Positions 36,592-45,727 of a DNA stretch of 64,000 bases are shown in pieces (within the stretch, counting starts at the first letter, position 1; each line of letters begins with the position of its first letter). Made by a program: the position numbers and the translations under genes. The DNA comes from Roseateles_E cavernae. GTDB taxonomy: Bacteria; Pseudomonadota; Gammaproteobacteria; Burkholderiales; Burkholderiaceae_C. The stretch covers positions 62,001 through 126,000 of the forward strand of contig NZ_JBDPLH010000006.1 in assembly GCF_040187885.1 (NCBI RefSeq). Reading direction: 5' to 3'. The notes below the pieces were generated by a model that was given only the letters and a program-made list of their open reading frames with translations, did no database searches and was not told the DNA's origin.

Positions 36592-36804
36592 ATGACCACC
36601 ATTCGCGTCAAAGAGAACGAGCCTTTCGATGTGGCACTGCGCCGCTTCAAGCGCACCATCGAAAAACTGGGCCTGCTGACCGACTTGCGCGCCCGCGAGT
36701 TCTACGAGAAGCCCACCGCCGAGCGCAAGCGCAAGAAGGCTGCCGCCGTCAAGCGCCACTACAAGCGCGTGCGCAGCATGCAGCTGCCCAAGAAGCTGTA
36801 CTGA
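36592..36804 (+). CDS. rpsU: 30S ribosomal protein S21
   Basis: Small, highly basic ribosomal protein, 70 residues, that assists 16S rRNA-mRNA pairing at initiation. The whole length matches the family: [20 protein letters not shown] at the N-terminus and an Arg/Lys-rich C-terminal half ending in LPKKLY. It has its own promoter and a terminator at 36866-36900. Confidence 0.97.
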
Positions 36805-36865
36805 GCATCCCCGTGCTCCGTCGTGGGCCGCCCCGAACCTAGTGTTCATGGCCGACCCTCGGAAC

Positions 36866-36900
36866 AAAGCCCGCACAGGACGCTGCTGCGGGCTTTTTCT
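36866..36900 (+). terminator. Rho-independent terminator after rpsU
   Basis: AAAGCCCGCA (36866-36875) pairs with TGCGGGCTTT (36887-36896) and is followed by further T residues. It lies about 60 bp past the rpsU stop and 45 bp before the next gene, so it should separate rpsU from the YqeY gene. Confidence 0.85.
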
Positions 36901-36941
36901 ATTTCTGCGACGCTTATGCCCGTCACACCAAAGGAATTGAT

Positions 36942-37388
36942 ATGAGCTTGAAAGACCGCATCACCGAAGACATGAAGGCCGCGATGCGCGCCAAGGAAGC
37001 CGACAAGCTGACGACCATCCGCATGCTGCTGGCGGCGGTCAAGCAAAAAGAGGTCGACGAGCGCGTGGTGGTCGACGATGTGGCCCTGGTGGCCATCGTC
37101 GACAAGCTGATCAAGCAGCGCAAGGACTCGCTGAGCCAGTTCACCGCCGCCGGTCGCATGGACCTGGCCGACAAGGAAGCCGCCGAGCTGACCGTGCTGG
37201 AGGCCTATCTGCCGCAGCGCCTGTCGGCCGAAGAGATCCAGGCCGCCGTCAACGCCATCGTCGCCGAGCTGGGCGCCAAGGGCCCCGGTGACATGGGCAA
37301 GGTGATGGGCGCGGTCAAGGCCCAGCTGACCGGCAAGGCCGATATGGGCCTGGTGTCGGCCGCGGTCAAGCAGGCACTGAGCCAGTAA
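36942..37388 (+). CDS. yqeY: GatB/YqeY-domain protein
   Basis: A 148-residue stand-alone YqeY protein, related to the C-terminal tRNA-contacting domain of GatB. Marks are SLKDRITEDMKAAMRAKEADK at the start and the YLPQRLSAEEI and GPGDMGKVMGAVKAQL segments. The gene usually follows rpsU in this order, as here. Its biochemical role is unsettled; a link to Gln/Asn-tRNA amidation is inferred only from the domain. Confidence 0.9.
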   Translation: MSLKDRITEDMKAAMRAKEADKLTTIRMLLAAVKQKEVDERVVVDDVALVAIVDKLIKQRKDSLSQFTAAGRMDLADKEAAELTVLEAYLPQRLSAEEIQAAVNAIVAELGAKGPGDMGKVMGAVKAQLTGKADMGLVSAAVKQALSQ

Positions 37389-37399
37389 GGAGTCGCACC

Positions 37400-37741
37400 A
37401 TGAGTCTGCCGACCCAAGCCCTGACGCCTGAATTCTGCGTGGCCCCGCAACTGGAGCCGGCCGCGATGGCCGAGGCCGCCGCCGCGGGCTTTCGCAGCGT
37501 GATCAACAACCGCCCCGACTTCGAAGGCGGCCCCGATCAGCCGACCAGCGCCGCGGTCGAAGCCGCCGCACGGGCCGCGGGACTCGAGTACCGCCACCTG
37601 CCGGTCAACGGCGCCTACCAGTCGCCGGAAGAGATTGCAGCCTTCAAGCTGCTGGTCGACAGCCTGCCCAAGCCCATCCTGGCTTTCTGCCGCTCGGGCG
37701 CGCGCTCGACCCGCCTGTTCGCTGCGGCCAGCCAGCTCTGA
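37400..37741 (+). CDS. DUF442 / TIGR01244-family phosphatase-like protein
   Basis: A 113-residue domain of the beta-lactamase-hydrolase-like (Blh) phosphatase family. The protein-tyrosine-phosphatase signature CRSGARS (Cys-X5-Arg with Ser) lies near residue 97, so the catalytic P-loop is intact. In other organisms the domain is often fused to a metallo-beta-lactamase sulfur dioxygenase; here it is alone. It is 11 bp behind the YqeY gene. Its substrate is unknown. Confidence 0.82.
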   Translation: MSLPTQALTPEFCVAPQLEPAAMAEAAAAGFRSVINNRPDFEGGPDQPTSAAVEAAARAAGLEYRHLPVNGAYQSPEEIAAFKLLVDSLPKPILAFCRSGARSTRLFAAASQL

Positions 37742-37931
37742 GCAGCACAGGCGGCTGACGCATGGCTTGCGCCACGCCTCCTGTGTGCTCAGGGTGATTC
37801 CCTAGCCAACTTCGGCCGCGCCTAACGCCGCGCTTGCTATGCTCTTCGGTTTGCTCAGGCGCCACGACAGCGCCCGATGCACGCAGTCTTGAAGATCGGT
37901 TTGCTGCTGGCAAAGCCGGCAAGGAGTGGGA

Positions 37932-38471
37932 ATGAAAGCCTTATTGGCCCTGGCCAAATGGATAGACAGGTTCAACGATGGCTTTGGCGCCATTGCCAAA
38001 TGGGCGGTGCTGGCGGCCTGCCTGATCAGCGCCGCCAACGCCGGCGTGCGCTACGCGCTGAACTACAGCTCCAACGCCTTCCTGGAAATCCAGTGGTATC
38101 TGTTCGCGGCCGTCGTGATGCTGGGCGCCTCCCAGGTCCTGCGCCTGAACGAGCATGTACGGGTTGACGTCCTGTACGGCCGCTATCCGACACGGATGAA
38201 GGTCTGGGTCGACCTGCTGGGCCTGCTGATCTTCATGATTCCGGTGATGGGCGTGATGCTCTATCTGTCCTGGCCGATGTTCGAGCGCATGTATGAGAGC
38301 GGCGAGATGTCCAGCAACGCCGGCGGCCTGATCCGCTGGCCGGTGATGCTGCTGATCCCGCTGGGCTTCGGCCTGCTGATCCTGCAAGGCCTGTCCGAGG
38401 CGATCAAGCGCATCGGCTGGCTGACCCACAAGTACGAGATGGACACGCACTACGAGAGGCCGCTGCAATGA
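37932..38471 (+). CDS. dctQ: TRAP transporter small permease (DctQ-like)
   Basis: Four-helix membrane subunit of a tripartite ATP-independent periplasmic transporter, 179 residues. The usual conserved central motif around EIQWYLFAAVVMLGASQVL is present. AAGGAG lies 5 nt before the ATG at 37932, which decides between it and a GTG six bases upstream. The stop overlaps the large-permease start by 4 bp. Confidence 0.92.
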   Translation: MKALLALAKWIDRFNDGFGAIAKWAVLAACLISAANAGVRYALNYSSNAFLEIQWYLFAAVVMLGASQVLRLNEHVRVDVLYGRYPTRMKVWVDLLGLLIFMIPVMGVMLYLSWPMFERMYESGEMSSNAGGLIRWPVMLLIPLGFGLLILQGLSEAIKRIGWLTHKYEMDTHYERPLQ

Positions 38472-39967
38472 GCATGGAGAACTTCGCCCCGCTGATGTTC
38501 GCGGGCCTCATCTTCGTGATGCTCATCGGTTTTCCGGTCGCTTTCTCGCTGTCGGCCCTGGGCCTGCTGTGCGGCTTCATTGCCATCGAGATGGGCTGGT
38601 TTCCGGCCGCCTTCATGTCGAACCTGCCGCTGAACGTGCTGGGCATCCTGTCCAATGAGTTGCTGCTGGCGATCCCCTTCTTCACGCTGATGGGCGCCAT
38701 CCTGGAGAAGTGCGGGCTGGCCGAGGACCTGCTGGACTCGATGGGCCAGCTGTTCGGCCCGATGCGCGGCGGCCTGGGCTATGCGGTCATCGTGGTCGGC
38801 TTCATCCTCGGCGCGATCACCGGCACCGTCGCCGGCCAGGTCATTGCCATGGCCATGATCGCACTGCCCGTGATGATGCGCTACGGCTACAACATGCGCT
38901 ACGCCACCGGCGTGCTGGCCGCCTCCGGCACGATCACGCAGCTGGTGCCGCCCTCGCTGGTCTTGGTGGTGATGGCCGACCAGCTCGGCCGCTCGGTCGG
39001 CGATATGTACAAGGGCGCCTGGGGACCGTCGATTCTGCAGGTGCTGATCTTCGCGATCTACACCTTCATACTGACCCGCGTGCGCCCCAGCTATCTGCCG
39101 GGCCTGCCGCCCGAAGCCCGCACCCTGCAAGGCTGGGCGCTCTGGAAGAAGTGCCTGCGCGGCATCATCCCCTCGGCCATCCTGATCTTCGCGGTGCTGG
39201 GAAGCATGGGCGGCCTGCCGGGCATCACGACGGCGATCTGCACCCCCACCGAGGCCGGCGCCATGGGCGCGGTCGGTGCCTTTGTGCTGGCCGCCCTGCA
39301 CCGTCGCCTGAGCTGGCCGCTGATCAGCGCCAGCGTCGCCGGCACGATGCGCATCACCGCGATGGTGGTCTTCATCCTGATCGGCTCGCGCGTGTTCTCG
39401 CTGGTGTTCCAGGGCGTCGACGGTGCCAAGTGGATCGAGCATCTGCTGAGCAATCTGCCGGGCGGCCAGACCGGCTTCCTGATCGTCGTCAACATCTTCA
39501 TCTTCTTCCTGGCCTTCTTCCTCGACTTCTTCGAGATCGCCTTCATCATCCTGCCGCTGCTCGGCCCGGTGGCCGACAAGATGGGCATCGACATGATCTG
39601 GTTCGGCGTGCTGCTGTGCGTCAATATGCAGACCAGCTTCATGCACCCGCCCTTCGGCTTCGCCCTGTTCTATCTGCGCGGCATCTCGGACAGCCTGTTC
39701 AAGAATGGCGCCCTGCCCGCCAAGGTGCAGTCCAAGGACATCTACCTCGGTGCGATTCCCTTCGTGCTGCTGCAGGTGCTGCTGGTCGTGATCGTGATCT
39801 TCGTGCCGCAAACCGTCACGGTCTTCCTCGACAAGGCCGAGGTCATCGACCTCGACAAGGTCGTGATGCCCGATGCCGAGCCGCTGGCGCCGAATCAGGA
39901 TCAGGCGCCATCGATGGAGGAGCTGTTCGCCGATCCGGCGGCCAGCGCCGCCAGCGCAACACAGTGA
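38468..39967 (+). CDS. dctM: TRAP transporter large permease (DctM-like)
   Basis: Twelve- to fourteen-helix transport subunit, 499 residues. It begins LMFAGLIFVMLIGFPVAFSL, and the repeat region shows ASGTITQLVPPSLVLVV and TPTEAGAMGAVGAF, typical of the DctM/ion transporter superfamily. It is longer than C4-dicarboxylate DctM (about 430), as in the branch with extended loops, and has a hydrophilic C-terminal tail after residue 460. It is coupled to dctQ. The matching binding protein is encoded convergently at 40502-41587. Confidence 0.93.
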   Translation: MSMENFAPLMFAGLIFVMLIGFPVAFSLSALGLLCGFIAIEMGWFPAAFMSNLPLNVLGILSNELLLAIPFFTLMGAILEKCGLAEDLLDSMGQLFGPMRGGLGYAVIVVGFILGAITGTVAGQVIAMAMIALPVMMRYGYNMRYATGVLAASGTITQLVPPSLVLVVMADQLGRSVGDMYKGAWGPSILQVLIFAIYTFILTRVRPSYLPGLPPEARTLQGWALWKKCLRGIIPSAILIFAVLGSMGGLPGITTAICTPTEAGAMGAVGAFVLAALHRRLSWPLISASVAGTMRITAMVVFILIGSRVFSLVFQGVDGAKWIEHLLSNLPGGQTGFLIVVNIFIFFLAFFLDFFEIAFIILPLLGPVADKMGIDMIWFGVLLCVNMQTSFMHPPFGFALFYLRGISDSLFKNGALPAKVQSKDIYLGAIPFVLLQVLLVVIVIFVPQTVTVFLDKAEVIDLDKVVMPDAEPLAPNQDQAPSMEELFADPAASAASATQ

Positions 39968-39974
39968 GACGTCG

Positions 39975-40412
39975 ATGAGCGATGAGCTGAGCGCCGAAGG
40001 GCCGTCTTTCCCGAAGACGACCAAGCTGCTGGCCAGCGCGATGATGCTGGCCCTGCTGGTCTGGGGCTGGCGCGCCGCCGACGAGATCGCCGGGGCAGAG
40101 ATGGGCATCGGCGGCTTCGGCTTCCTGCTGGCCACCTTCGGCGTGCTGGCGTGCTGCTACGCCGGCATGCTGCGCGGCCGCACCTCGATCAGCATGACCC
40201 ATATCAGCCAGCGCTGGCTGTGGACCAAGCGGGTGGCGCTGGCCGAGGTCAGCCAGGCCAAGCTGATCCATGTGCCCGGCCTGAACTGGCTGATCGCACC
40301 GCGCCTGATGGTCAAGGTGCGCGGGCGCGGGCTCTATACCTTCCATATCGCCGACCCTGCGGTGCTGGCGCTGGCGCAGCGACTCGGCCTGGGCTGCGTC
40401 AATCCTTACTGA
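39975..40412 (+). CDS. Small membrane protein with two N-terminal helices, function unknown
   Basis: A 145-residue protein that I do not recognise at family level. Two hydrophobic segments (about 18-35 and 45-65) are followed by a soluble domain of beta-strand character with KRVALAEVSQAKLIHVPGLN and RLMVKVRGRGLYTFHIADPA, resembling bacterial PH-like (YdbS/YcdB-type) membrane proteins. It starts 7 bp after dctM and ends before a strong terminator, so it is the third gene of the TRAP operon and may support the transporter. Confidence 0.6.
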   Translation: MSDELSAEGPSFPKTTKLLASAMMLALLVWGWRAADEIAGAEMGIGGFGFLLATFGVLACCYAGMLRGRTSISMTHISQRWLWTKRVALAEVSQAKLIHVPGLNWLIAPRLMVKVRGRGLYTFHIADPAVLALAQRLGLGCVNPY

Positions 40413-40436
40413 AAGACGCACTCCTCGCTCCCAAAG

Positions 40437-40468
40437 CAAAAAGAGCGGCCCGTGGGCCGCTCTTTCCA
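40437..40468. terminator. Bidirectional terminator between the TRAP permease operon and dctP
   Basis: AAAGAGCGGCCC (40440-40451) and GGGCCGCTCTTT (40454-40465) form a perfect 12-bp inverted repeat with A-rich and T-rich flanks on either side. It can end transcription from both converging units. Confidence 0.85.
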
Positions 40469-40501
40469 TTCAGACGGGGCGCAAGCCACCGTCCTTGCAA
40501 A

Positions 40502-41587
40502 TCACAGCTTCTGACCGGCCATGAAGGAGTCGAAGCGGCCTTCCGCGAACTTGAACCACAGCACCTGGTCGCGCTGGAAGGCGCGCAGGTCGGCGTAGAT
40601 CTTCTTCCACTCGGGGCTCTTGGCGTTGTTGGCCTCGAACACTTCCATCGAGGCCTTGAACGAGGCGTCCAGCACCGCTTGCGAGAAGGGCATCAGCTTG
40701 GTCTTGGCACCCACCAGCTGCTTCAGCGCGGTCGGGTTCAGCGCATCGTACTTGGCCAGCATATCGGTGCTGGCCAGCGCCGAGGCGGCGTCAATGATGG
40801 CCTTGTACTCGCTCGAGAGCGCGTCATAGGCCTTCTGGTTGACGAAGAAGTCGACCTCGGGGCCGCCTTCCCACCAGCCGGGGTAGTAGTAGAACGGCGC
40901 GACCTTGTTGAAGCCCAGCTTCTGGTCGTCATAGGGGCCGACCCACTCGGCCGCATCGATGGTGCCCTTCTCCAGCGCCTGATAGATCTCGCCGCCAGGA
41001 ATGCTCTGCGGCACGGCGCCGAGCTTCTGCATCACCTCGCCGATCAGGCCGCCGCCCAGGCGCATCTTCATGCCCTTGAAGTCGGCCACCGACTTGATCT
41101 CCTTGCGGTACCAACCGCCCATCTGGCAGCCGGTGTTGCCGCCGGCGAAGCTGAGCATGCCGTAGTTGGCATAGAACTCATTCATCAGCTTGCGGCCGTT
41201 GCCGTGCATCATCCAGGCGTTCATCTGGCGCGAGTTCAGCCCGAAGGGAATCGCCGAACCCAGCGCGAAGGCCGGGTTCTTGCCATAGAAGTAATAGGGC
41301 ACGGTATGGGCCATCTCGACCGTGCCGTTCTGCACACCGTCGACCACGCCGAACGGGGGCATCAGCTCGCCGCCGCTGTGCACCGAGATCTCGAACTTGC
41401 CGCCCGACATGGCCTTGACGGCCTTGGAGAACACCTCGGCACCGCCGTAAATGGTGTCAAGCGATTTCGGGAAGCTGGAGGCCAGGCGCCAGCGCACATT
41501 GGCCTGAGCCTGCACAAAGGCCGGTGCCGTACCGGCCGCCAGCACGCCGGCCAGACCGGCCTGTTTAACAAAGGAACGACGCTCCAT
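40502..41587 (-). CDS. dctP: TRAP transporter periplasmic binding protein, TakP-like
   Basis: A 361-residue solute receptor with a twin-arginine-type signal peptide (MERRSFVKQAGLAG, cleaved near VQAQA). The body resembles the alpha-keto-acid/lactate-binding branch: AAEWVGPYDDQKLGFNKVA and the aromatic stretch PFYYYPGWWEGGPEV. I infer a monocarboxylic 2-oxo- or 2-hydroxyacid ligand. GAGGAG lies before the ATG at 41587. It is convergent to its presumed permease genes, separated by the terminator at 40437-40468, so the two halves are transcribed independently. Confidence 0.88.
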   Translation of the reverse strand: MERRSFVKQAGLAGVLAAGTAPAFVQAQANVRWRLASSFPKSLDTIYGGAEVFSKAVKAMSGGKFEISVHSGGELMPPFGVVDGVQNGTVEMAHTVPYYFYGKNPAFALGSAIPFGLNSRQMNAWMMHGNGRKLMNEFYANYGMLSFAGGNTGCQMGGWYRKEIKSVADFKGMKMRLGGGLIGEVMQKLGAVPQSIPGGEIYQALEKGTIDAAEWVGPYDDQKLGFNKVAPFYYYPGWWEGGPEVDFFVNQKAYDALSSEYKAIIDAASALASTDMLAKYDALNPTALKQLVGAKTKLMPFSQAVLDASFKASMEVFEANNAKSPEWKKIYADLRAFQRDQVLWFKFAEGRFDSFMAGQKL

Positions 41588-41785
41588 CTTTTATCTCCTC
41601 GGTAATAGATACATGGTCAGCGGCCCGATTCTAGGAGGCCGCCTCTAGCGTCTTACCGGGAGAAACCCGTGAAAACCAGGGTGACAAAGCGCAAATTCAG
41701 GCGTAGCAAAAAACCGCCGCAAGCAGGCTTTCACCACACTGACAGAGGCCCGAAAAACATCATCGGACGCGCAGAAAATCCGCGC

Positions 41786-43177
41786 TCAGCTGCCCGCCAG
41801 CTTCATGCGCGCGATCAGCACCGAGCCTATGGTCTTGCTGCCGACCGTGTAGGCATCGGTGCCGACGCCGACGATCTGCCGGAACATCTCGGGCAGGTGG
41901 CCGGCAATCGTCACCTCGTGCACCGGGTAGGCGATCTCACCGTTCTCGACCCAGTAGCCGCTGGCGCCGCGCGAGTAGTCGCCGGTCACATAGTTGACGC
42001 CCTGCCCCATCAACTCGGTGACGAAGAGGCCACGGCCCATGCGGCGCAACATGGTCCGCAGGTCGTCGCCCGGCGCGGTCCAGCGACTGGTCAGGCGCAG
42101 ATTGTGCGAGCCGCCGGCATGGCCGGTGGTGCGCAGGCCCAGCTTGCGCGCCGAATAGGTGGACAGGAAATAGCCCTGCAGCACGCCGGCCTCGACGACC
42201 TGGCGCGGCCGCGTGATCACGCCCTCGTCGTCGAACGGCGAGCTGCCCTTGCCCTTCAGCTCATGCGGATCCTCGCTGACATCCAGGTGCTCAGCCAGCA
42301 CCGGCTTGCCCAGGCTGTCGAGCAGGAAGCTGGCCTTGCGGTACAGCGCGCCGCCGCTGGTGGCCTGCACCAGCGCGCCCAGCAGACCGGCCGCCACCGT
42401 GCTCTCGAACAGCACCGGCACCTCGGCCGTCTTGACCTTGCGCGACTTCAGGCGCGACAGCGCGCGCTCGGCAGCATAGCGGCCGACAGCCTCCGGCGCG
42501 GCCAGTTCGGCGGCATCGCGCATCGAGCTGTACCAGGAGTCGCGCTGCATGCCGGCGCCGCGACCGGCGATCGGCGCCACCGAGAGCGAGTGCCGCGAGC
42601 TGGCATAGCCGCCGCGAAAGCCGCGGCTGTTGCCGGAGAAGAAGTGCGACTGCTGGGCCGACACGGCCGCGCCCTCGGAATTGGTAATGCGCTTGTCGGT
42701 GCCCAGCGCGGCGGCCTCGCAGCGCATCGCCAGCGCGGCCGCGCCCTCGGCATCGATGGCCCAGGGGTGGAACAGGTCCAGCTCGGGGCGGGCCGTGGCG
42801 TCGAGGGACAGGTCTTGCTCGTCGGGCAGGCCGGCCACCGGATCTTCGGCGGTGAAGCGGGCAATGTCGAAGGCCGCGCGCACCGTGTCCTGCAAGGCCT
42901 TGGCCGAGAAGTCCGAGGTGCTGGCATTGCCGCGGCGCTGGCCCACATAGACCGAGATGCCCAGCGACTTGTCGCGGTTGCGCTCGACATTCTCCAGCTC
43001 GCCCTTGCGCACCGAGACCGACAGGCCGCAGCCCTCGGAAACCTCGGCGCCGGCGTCGCTGGCGCCCAGGCGCTTGGCCTCGGCCAGCACCTCGTCGACC
43101 AGCTCGCGGAAACGTTCCTGGCTGTAAGCGAAGCCGGCTTCGGCGGTGGGGACGGGGGCGTGGGTGGGCTTGGGCAT
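41786..43177 (-). CDS. pmbA: Metalloprotease-related protein PmbA/TldE
   Basis: Partner of TldD in the TldD/TldE metalloprotease, which processes small peptides (microcin B17, CcdA in E. coli). About 463 residues. Typical segments are LGISVYVGQRRGNASTSDFS and, near the C-terminus, YSRGASGYWVENGEIAYPV; TldE itself lacks the HExxxH zinc motif. The start is uncertain: the ATG at 43177 is preferred, but an ATG at 43219 is also in frame and neither has a good ribosome binding site. tldD is not in the window. A 198-bp spacer follows before dctP. Confidence 0.92.
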   Translation of the reverse strand: MPKPTHAPVPTAEAGFAYSQERFRELVDEVLAEAKRLGASDAGAEVSEGCGLSVSVRKGELENVERNRDKSLGISVYVGQRRGNASTSDFSAKALQDTVRAAFDIARFTAEDPVAGLPDEQDLSLDATARPELDLFHPWAIDAEGAAALAMRCEAAALGTDKRITNSEGAAVSAQQSHFFSGNSRGFRGGYASSRHSLSVAPIAGRGAGMQRDSWYSSMRDAAELAAPEAVGRYAAERALSRLKSRKVKTAEVPVLFESTVAAGLLGALVQATSGGALYRKASFLLDSLGKPVLAEHLDVSEDPHELKGKGSSPFDDEGVITRPRQVVEAGVLQGYFLSTYSARKLGLRTTGHAGGSHNLRLTSRWTAPGDDLRTMLRRMGRGLFVTELMGQGVNYVTGDYSRGASGYWVENGEIAYPVHEVTIAGHLPEMFRQIVGVGTDAYTVGSKTIGSVLIARMKLAGS

Positions 43178-43256
43178 GGAGGGGCGGGACGCGGGAGATC
43201 GGTTGTGGGCGACAATCATACGGGCGCCGGCGCTGCCCGCCTGATCAGAGAGCCTT

Positions 43257-43805
43257 ATGACCTACCCGCAAGAAGAGAACATTCCGGACGACGACGACTT
43301 CTACGATCGTCCCAGCAAGACCCAGAAGAAGAAGGACTCCCATGAGCTCCAGTCGCTGGGCGAAGATTTGCTGACCCTGCCGGCCGACCGCGTCGCGCCG
43401 CTGGGCCTGCCGGAAATCCTGCTCGACGCCGTCAAGGCCGCCAAGAAGATCACGGCCCATGAAGCCCGGCGCCGCCAGATGCAGTACATCGGCAAGCTGA
43501 TGCGCAAGGTCGACCCCGAGCCGATCAAGGAGGCCGTGGCCGCCTTCAAGCTGGGCCATGCCAAGGACAGCCTGGCCCTGCACCAGAGCGAGCGCTGGCG
43601 CGAGCGCCTCTTGGCCAGCGACGAGGAGTTGCAGGCCTTCGTCAGCGCGCATCCCGAGGTCGATGTGCAGCAGCTGCGCAGCCTGGTGCGCGCGGCCCGC
43701 AAGGATGCCGCTGCGGCGCCCGAACAGCGCAGCGGCCGCGCCTTCCGCGAGCTGTTCCAGCTGATCAAGACCGAGCAGCTGCGCGTGGAGCCGACCGATG
43801 AGTGA
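43257..43805 (+). CDS. darP: Dual-action ribosomal maturation protein DarP (YjgA)
   Basis: A 182-residue, charged, helical protein of the DUF615/YjgA family that binds late pre-50S particles. It begins with an acidic tail (YPQEENIPDDDDFYDRPSKT) and then has family segments such as THEARRRQMQYIGKLMRKVD-like ITAHEARRRQMQYIGKLMRK and WRERLLASDEELQAF. It is divergent from pmbA, the common arrangement. Its end overlaps the mog start by 8 bp. Confidence 0.92.
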   Translation: MTYPQEENIPDDDDFYDRPSKTQKKKDSHELQSLGEDLLTLPADRVAPLGLPEILLDAVKAAKKITAHEARRRQMQYIGKLMRKVDPEPIKEAVAAFKLGHAKDSLALHQSERWRERLLASDEELQAFVSAHPEVDVQQLRSLVRAARKDAAAAPEQRSGRAFRELFQLIKTEQLRVEPTDE

Positions 43806-44376
43806 GCAGGCGGTCCGCATCGGCATCGTTTCGATCAGCGACCGAGCCTCCAGCGGCGTCTACGAGGACAAGGGCCTGCCGGCGCTGCAGGACTGGCTCA
43901 CGGCCGCGCTGCTGAACCCCATCGAATTCGAACCGCGCCTGATCCCCGACGAGCGGCCGCTGATCGCCGCGACGCTGCGCGAGCTGGTCGATGAGGCGAA
44001 GTGCGACCTCGTGCTGACCACCGGCGGCACCGGCCCGGCCCTGCGCGACGTGACCCCGGAAGCCACGCTGGATGTCGCCGACCGCGAGATGCCGGGTTTC
44101 GGCGAGCAGATGCGCCAGATCTCGCTGCATTTCGTGCCCACCGCCATCCTGTCGCGCCAGGTCGCGGTGATACGCGGCCAGAGCCTGATCATCAATCTGC
44201 CGGGCCAGCCCAAGGCCATCGCCGAAACCCTGGCCGGCCATGAAAAGGCCAGCGGCATCTTCGCCGCCGTGCCCTATTGCATCGACCTGATCGGTGGCCC
44301 CTATCTCGAAACCCGCGACGAGGTCTGCCAGGCCTTCCGTCCGAAATCCGCGCTCAAGAAGCCAGCAAACCCATGA
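43798..44376 (+). CDS. mog: Molybdopterin adenylyltransferase
   Basis: Activates molybdopterin by adenylylation before molybdate insertion (MogA of the molybdenum cofactor pathway). A 192-residue MoaB/Mog fold with the motif LTTGGTGPALRDVTPEAT (about residues 73-90) and the N-terminal IGIVSISDRASSGVYEDKG. It overlaps darP by 8 bp and the next gene by 4 bp (ATGA). No other moa/moe gene is in the window. Confidence 0.93.
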   Translation: MSEQAVRIGIVSISDRASSGVYEDKGLPALQDWLTAALLNPIEFEPRLIPDERPLIAATLRELVDEAKCDLVLTTGGTGPALRDVTPEATLDVADREMPGFGEQMRQISLHFVPTAILSRQVAVIRGQSLIINLPGQPKAIAETLAGHEKASGIFAAVPYCIDLIGGPYLETRDEVCQAFRPKSALKKPANP

Positions 44377-44849
44377 AGATCCAGAAAGACACCATCGCCA
44401 TCGTCAAGCTCAAGGTCGCCGACCATCTGGGCCGCCTGATCGAAGAATCGAAGGAGCCGATGGCCGTGCTGATCGGCGGCTACGGCAACACCCTGCCGGC
44501 CGTCGAAGCAGCCTTGCTGGAACAGGAGGCCGGCTTCCAGACCACGCTGAACCTGACGCCCGAGACCGCCTTCGGCGTACGCGACGAGAGCCTGCTGCGC
44601 AGCATCGCGAAGAAGGACTTCCCGCCCGGCGTCAAGGTCGGGGGCCAGCTGGAAATCCGCGAGCAGGACGGCCACACCCATGTCTACAACGTCGCCAAGA
44701 TCAAGGGCGATACCGTGATCCTGGACGGCAATCACCCGCTGGCCGGCATGGGACTGAAGGTGACGGTCAAGGTCGTGTCGGTACGCGCCGCCAGCGCCGA
44801 GGAAGTGGCCCATGGTCACGCTCACGGCGACCATGGACACCATCATTGA
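44373..44849 (+). CDS. slyD: SlyD-type FKBP peptidyl-prolyl isomerase / metallochaperone
   Basis: A 158-residue FKBP domain interrupted by the insert-in-flap chaperone domain (about 75-130), with NTLPAVEAALLEQEAG and the C-terminal HPLAGMGLKVTVKVVSV. The tail carries a histidine-rich end (HGHAHGDHGHHH), as expected for nickel-binding SlyD. Overlaps mog by 4 bp. It converges on cysE with only 3 bp between the stops and no terminator. Confidence 0.93.
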   Translation: MKIQKDTIAIVKLKVADHLGRLIEESKEPMAVLIGGYGNTLPAVEAALLEQEAGFQTTLNLTPETAFGVRDESLLRSIAKKDFPPGVKVGGQLEIREQDGHTHVYNVAKIKGDTVILDGNHPLAGMGLKVTVKVVSVRAASAEEVAHGHAHGDHGHHH

Positions 44850-44852
44850 TCG

Positions 44853-45629
44853 CTACTTGCCGATCAGCTGATTGAGTTTGGCGGCCTCGAAACACTCGGT
44901 ACGGGCCGCATCCGAGGGCACGCAGTCCTTGTCGGAGCTGCGCGCCTTGGCCAGGGTCTCGATGGCCTGCCACAGCAGCGCGATCTGGTGGTCCTGGCCC
45001 GAGGCGTTGTCGATCAGGCCGCGCAGGGCCTGGGACAAGGGATCGTCGCTCTGCGTCACGCCATAGGCCGAGAAACCCATGCGAGCCGCCTGGGCCTCGC
45101 GCTCGGCATCAAGCTTGGCCTCGATGATGCGCGCCGGATTGCCCACCGCAGTCGCGCCCGGCGGCACCGGCTTGGTCACCACGGCCAGCGAGCCGATGCG
45201 CGCACCGGCACCGACGGTGAAGCCGCCCAGCACACAGGCATTGGCACCGACGATGACGCCGGCCTCCAGGGTCGGGTGGCGCTTGGCCCCCTTGATCAGC
45301 GCCGTGCCGCCCAGGGTCACGCCCTGGTAGATCGTGCAGCCCTCGCCAATCTCGGCCATCTCGCCGATCACGACGCCCATGCCATGGTCGATGAAGACCT
45401 TGCGGCCTATGGTCGCGCCGGGATGGATCTCAATGCCCGTGAGGAAGCGGCCGCAGTGCGAGATGAAGCGCCCCAGCCATTTCAGGCCATGGGTCCAGCA
45501 CCAATGGGCACGGCGATGCAGCACCAGCGCATGCAGACCCGGATAACAGGTCAGCGCCTCCCAGGCAGAACGGGCGGCGGGGTCTCGCTCAAGAATGCAG
45601 GCGATGTCTTCGCGAAGGCGCTGGAACAT
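44853..45629 (-). CDS. cysE: Serine O-acetyltransferase
   Basis: Makes O-acetylserine, the carbon precursor of cysteine. The N-terminal helical domain is followed by a left-handed beta-helix of hexapeptide repeats, with DIHPGATIG-like EIHPGATIGRKVFIDHGMGV and GEGCTIYQGVTLGGTA containing the catalytic and acetyl-CoA-binding residues. 258 residues from the ATG at 45629; the frame opens five codons earlier at a TTG. The C-terminal extension after the helix (about 200-258) is longer than the short tail that mediates cysteine feedback in E. coli. Confidence 0.94.
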   Translation of the reverse strand: MFQRLREDIACILERDPAARSAWEALTCYPGLHALVLHRRAHWCWTHGLKWLGRFISHCGRFLTGIEIHPGATIGRKVFIDHGMGVVIGEMAEIGEGCTIYQGVTLGGTALIKGAKRHPTLEAGVIVGANACVLGGFTVGAGARIGSLAVVTKPVPPGATAVGNPARIIEAKLDAEREAQAARMGFSAYGVTQSDDPLSQALRGLIDNASGQDHQIALLWQAIETLAKARSSDKDCVPSDAARTECFEAAKLNQLIGK

Positions 45630-45727
45630 GGGGAATCGAGGCAAAGTGGCCAGCCAGTTTAGTTGCGACTACACATCCCTGCGGGATATGCGTCTTCTCT
45701 GAAGCGCAAGTGCTTGAGCGGCCGCGC

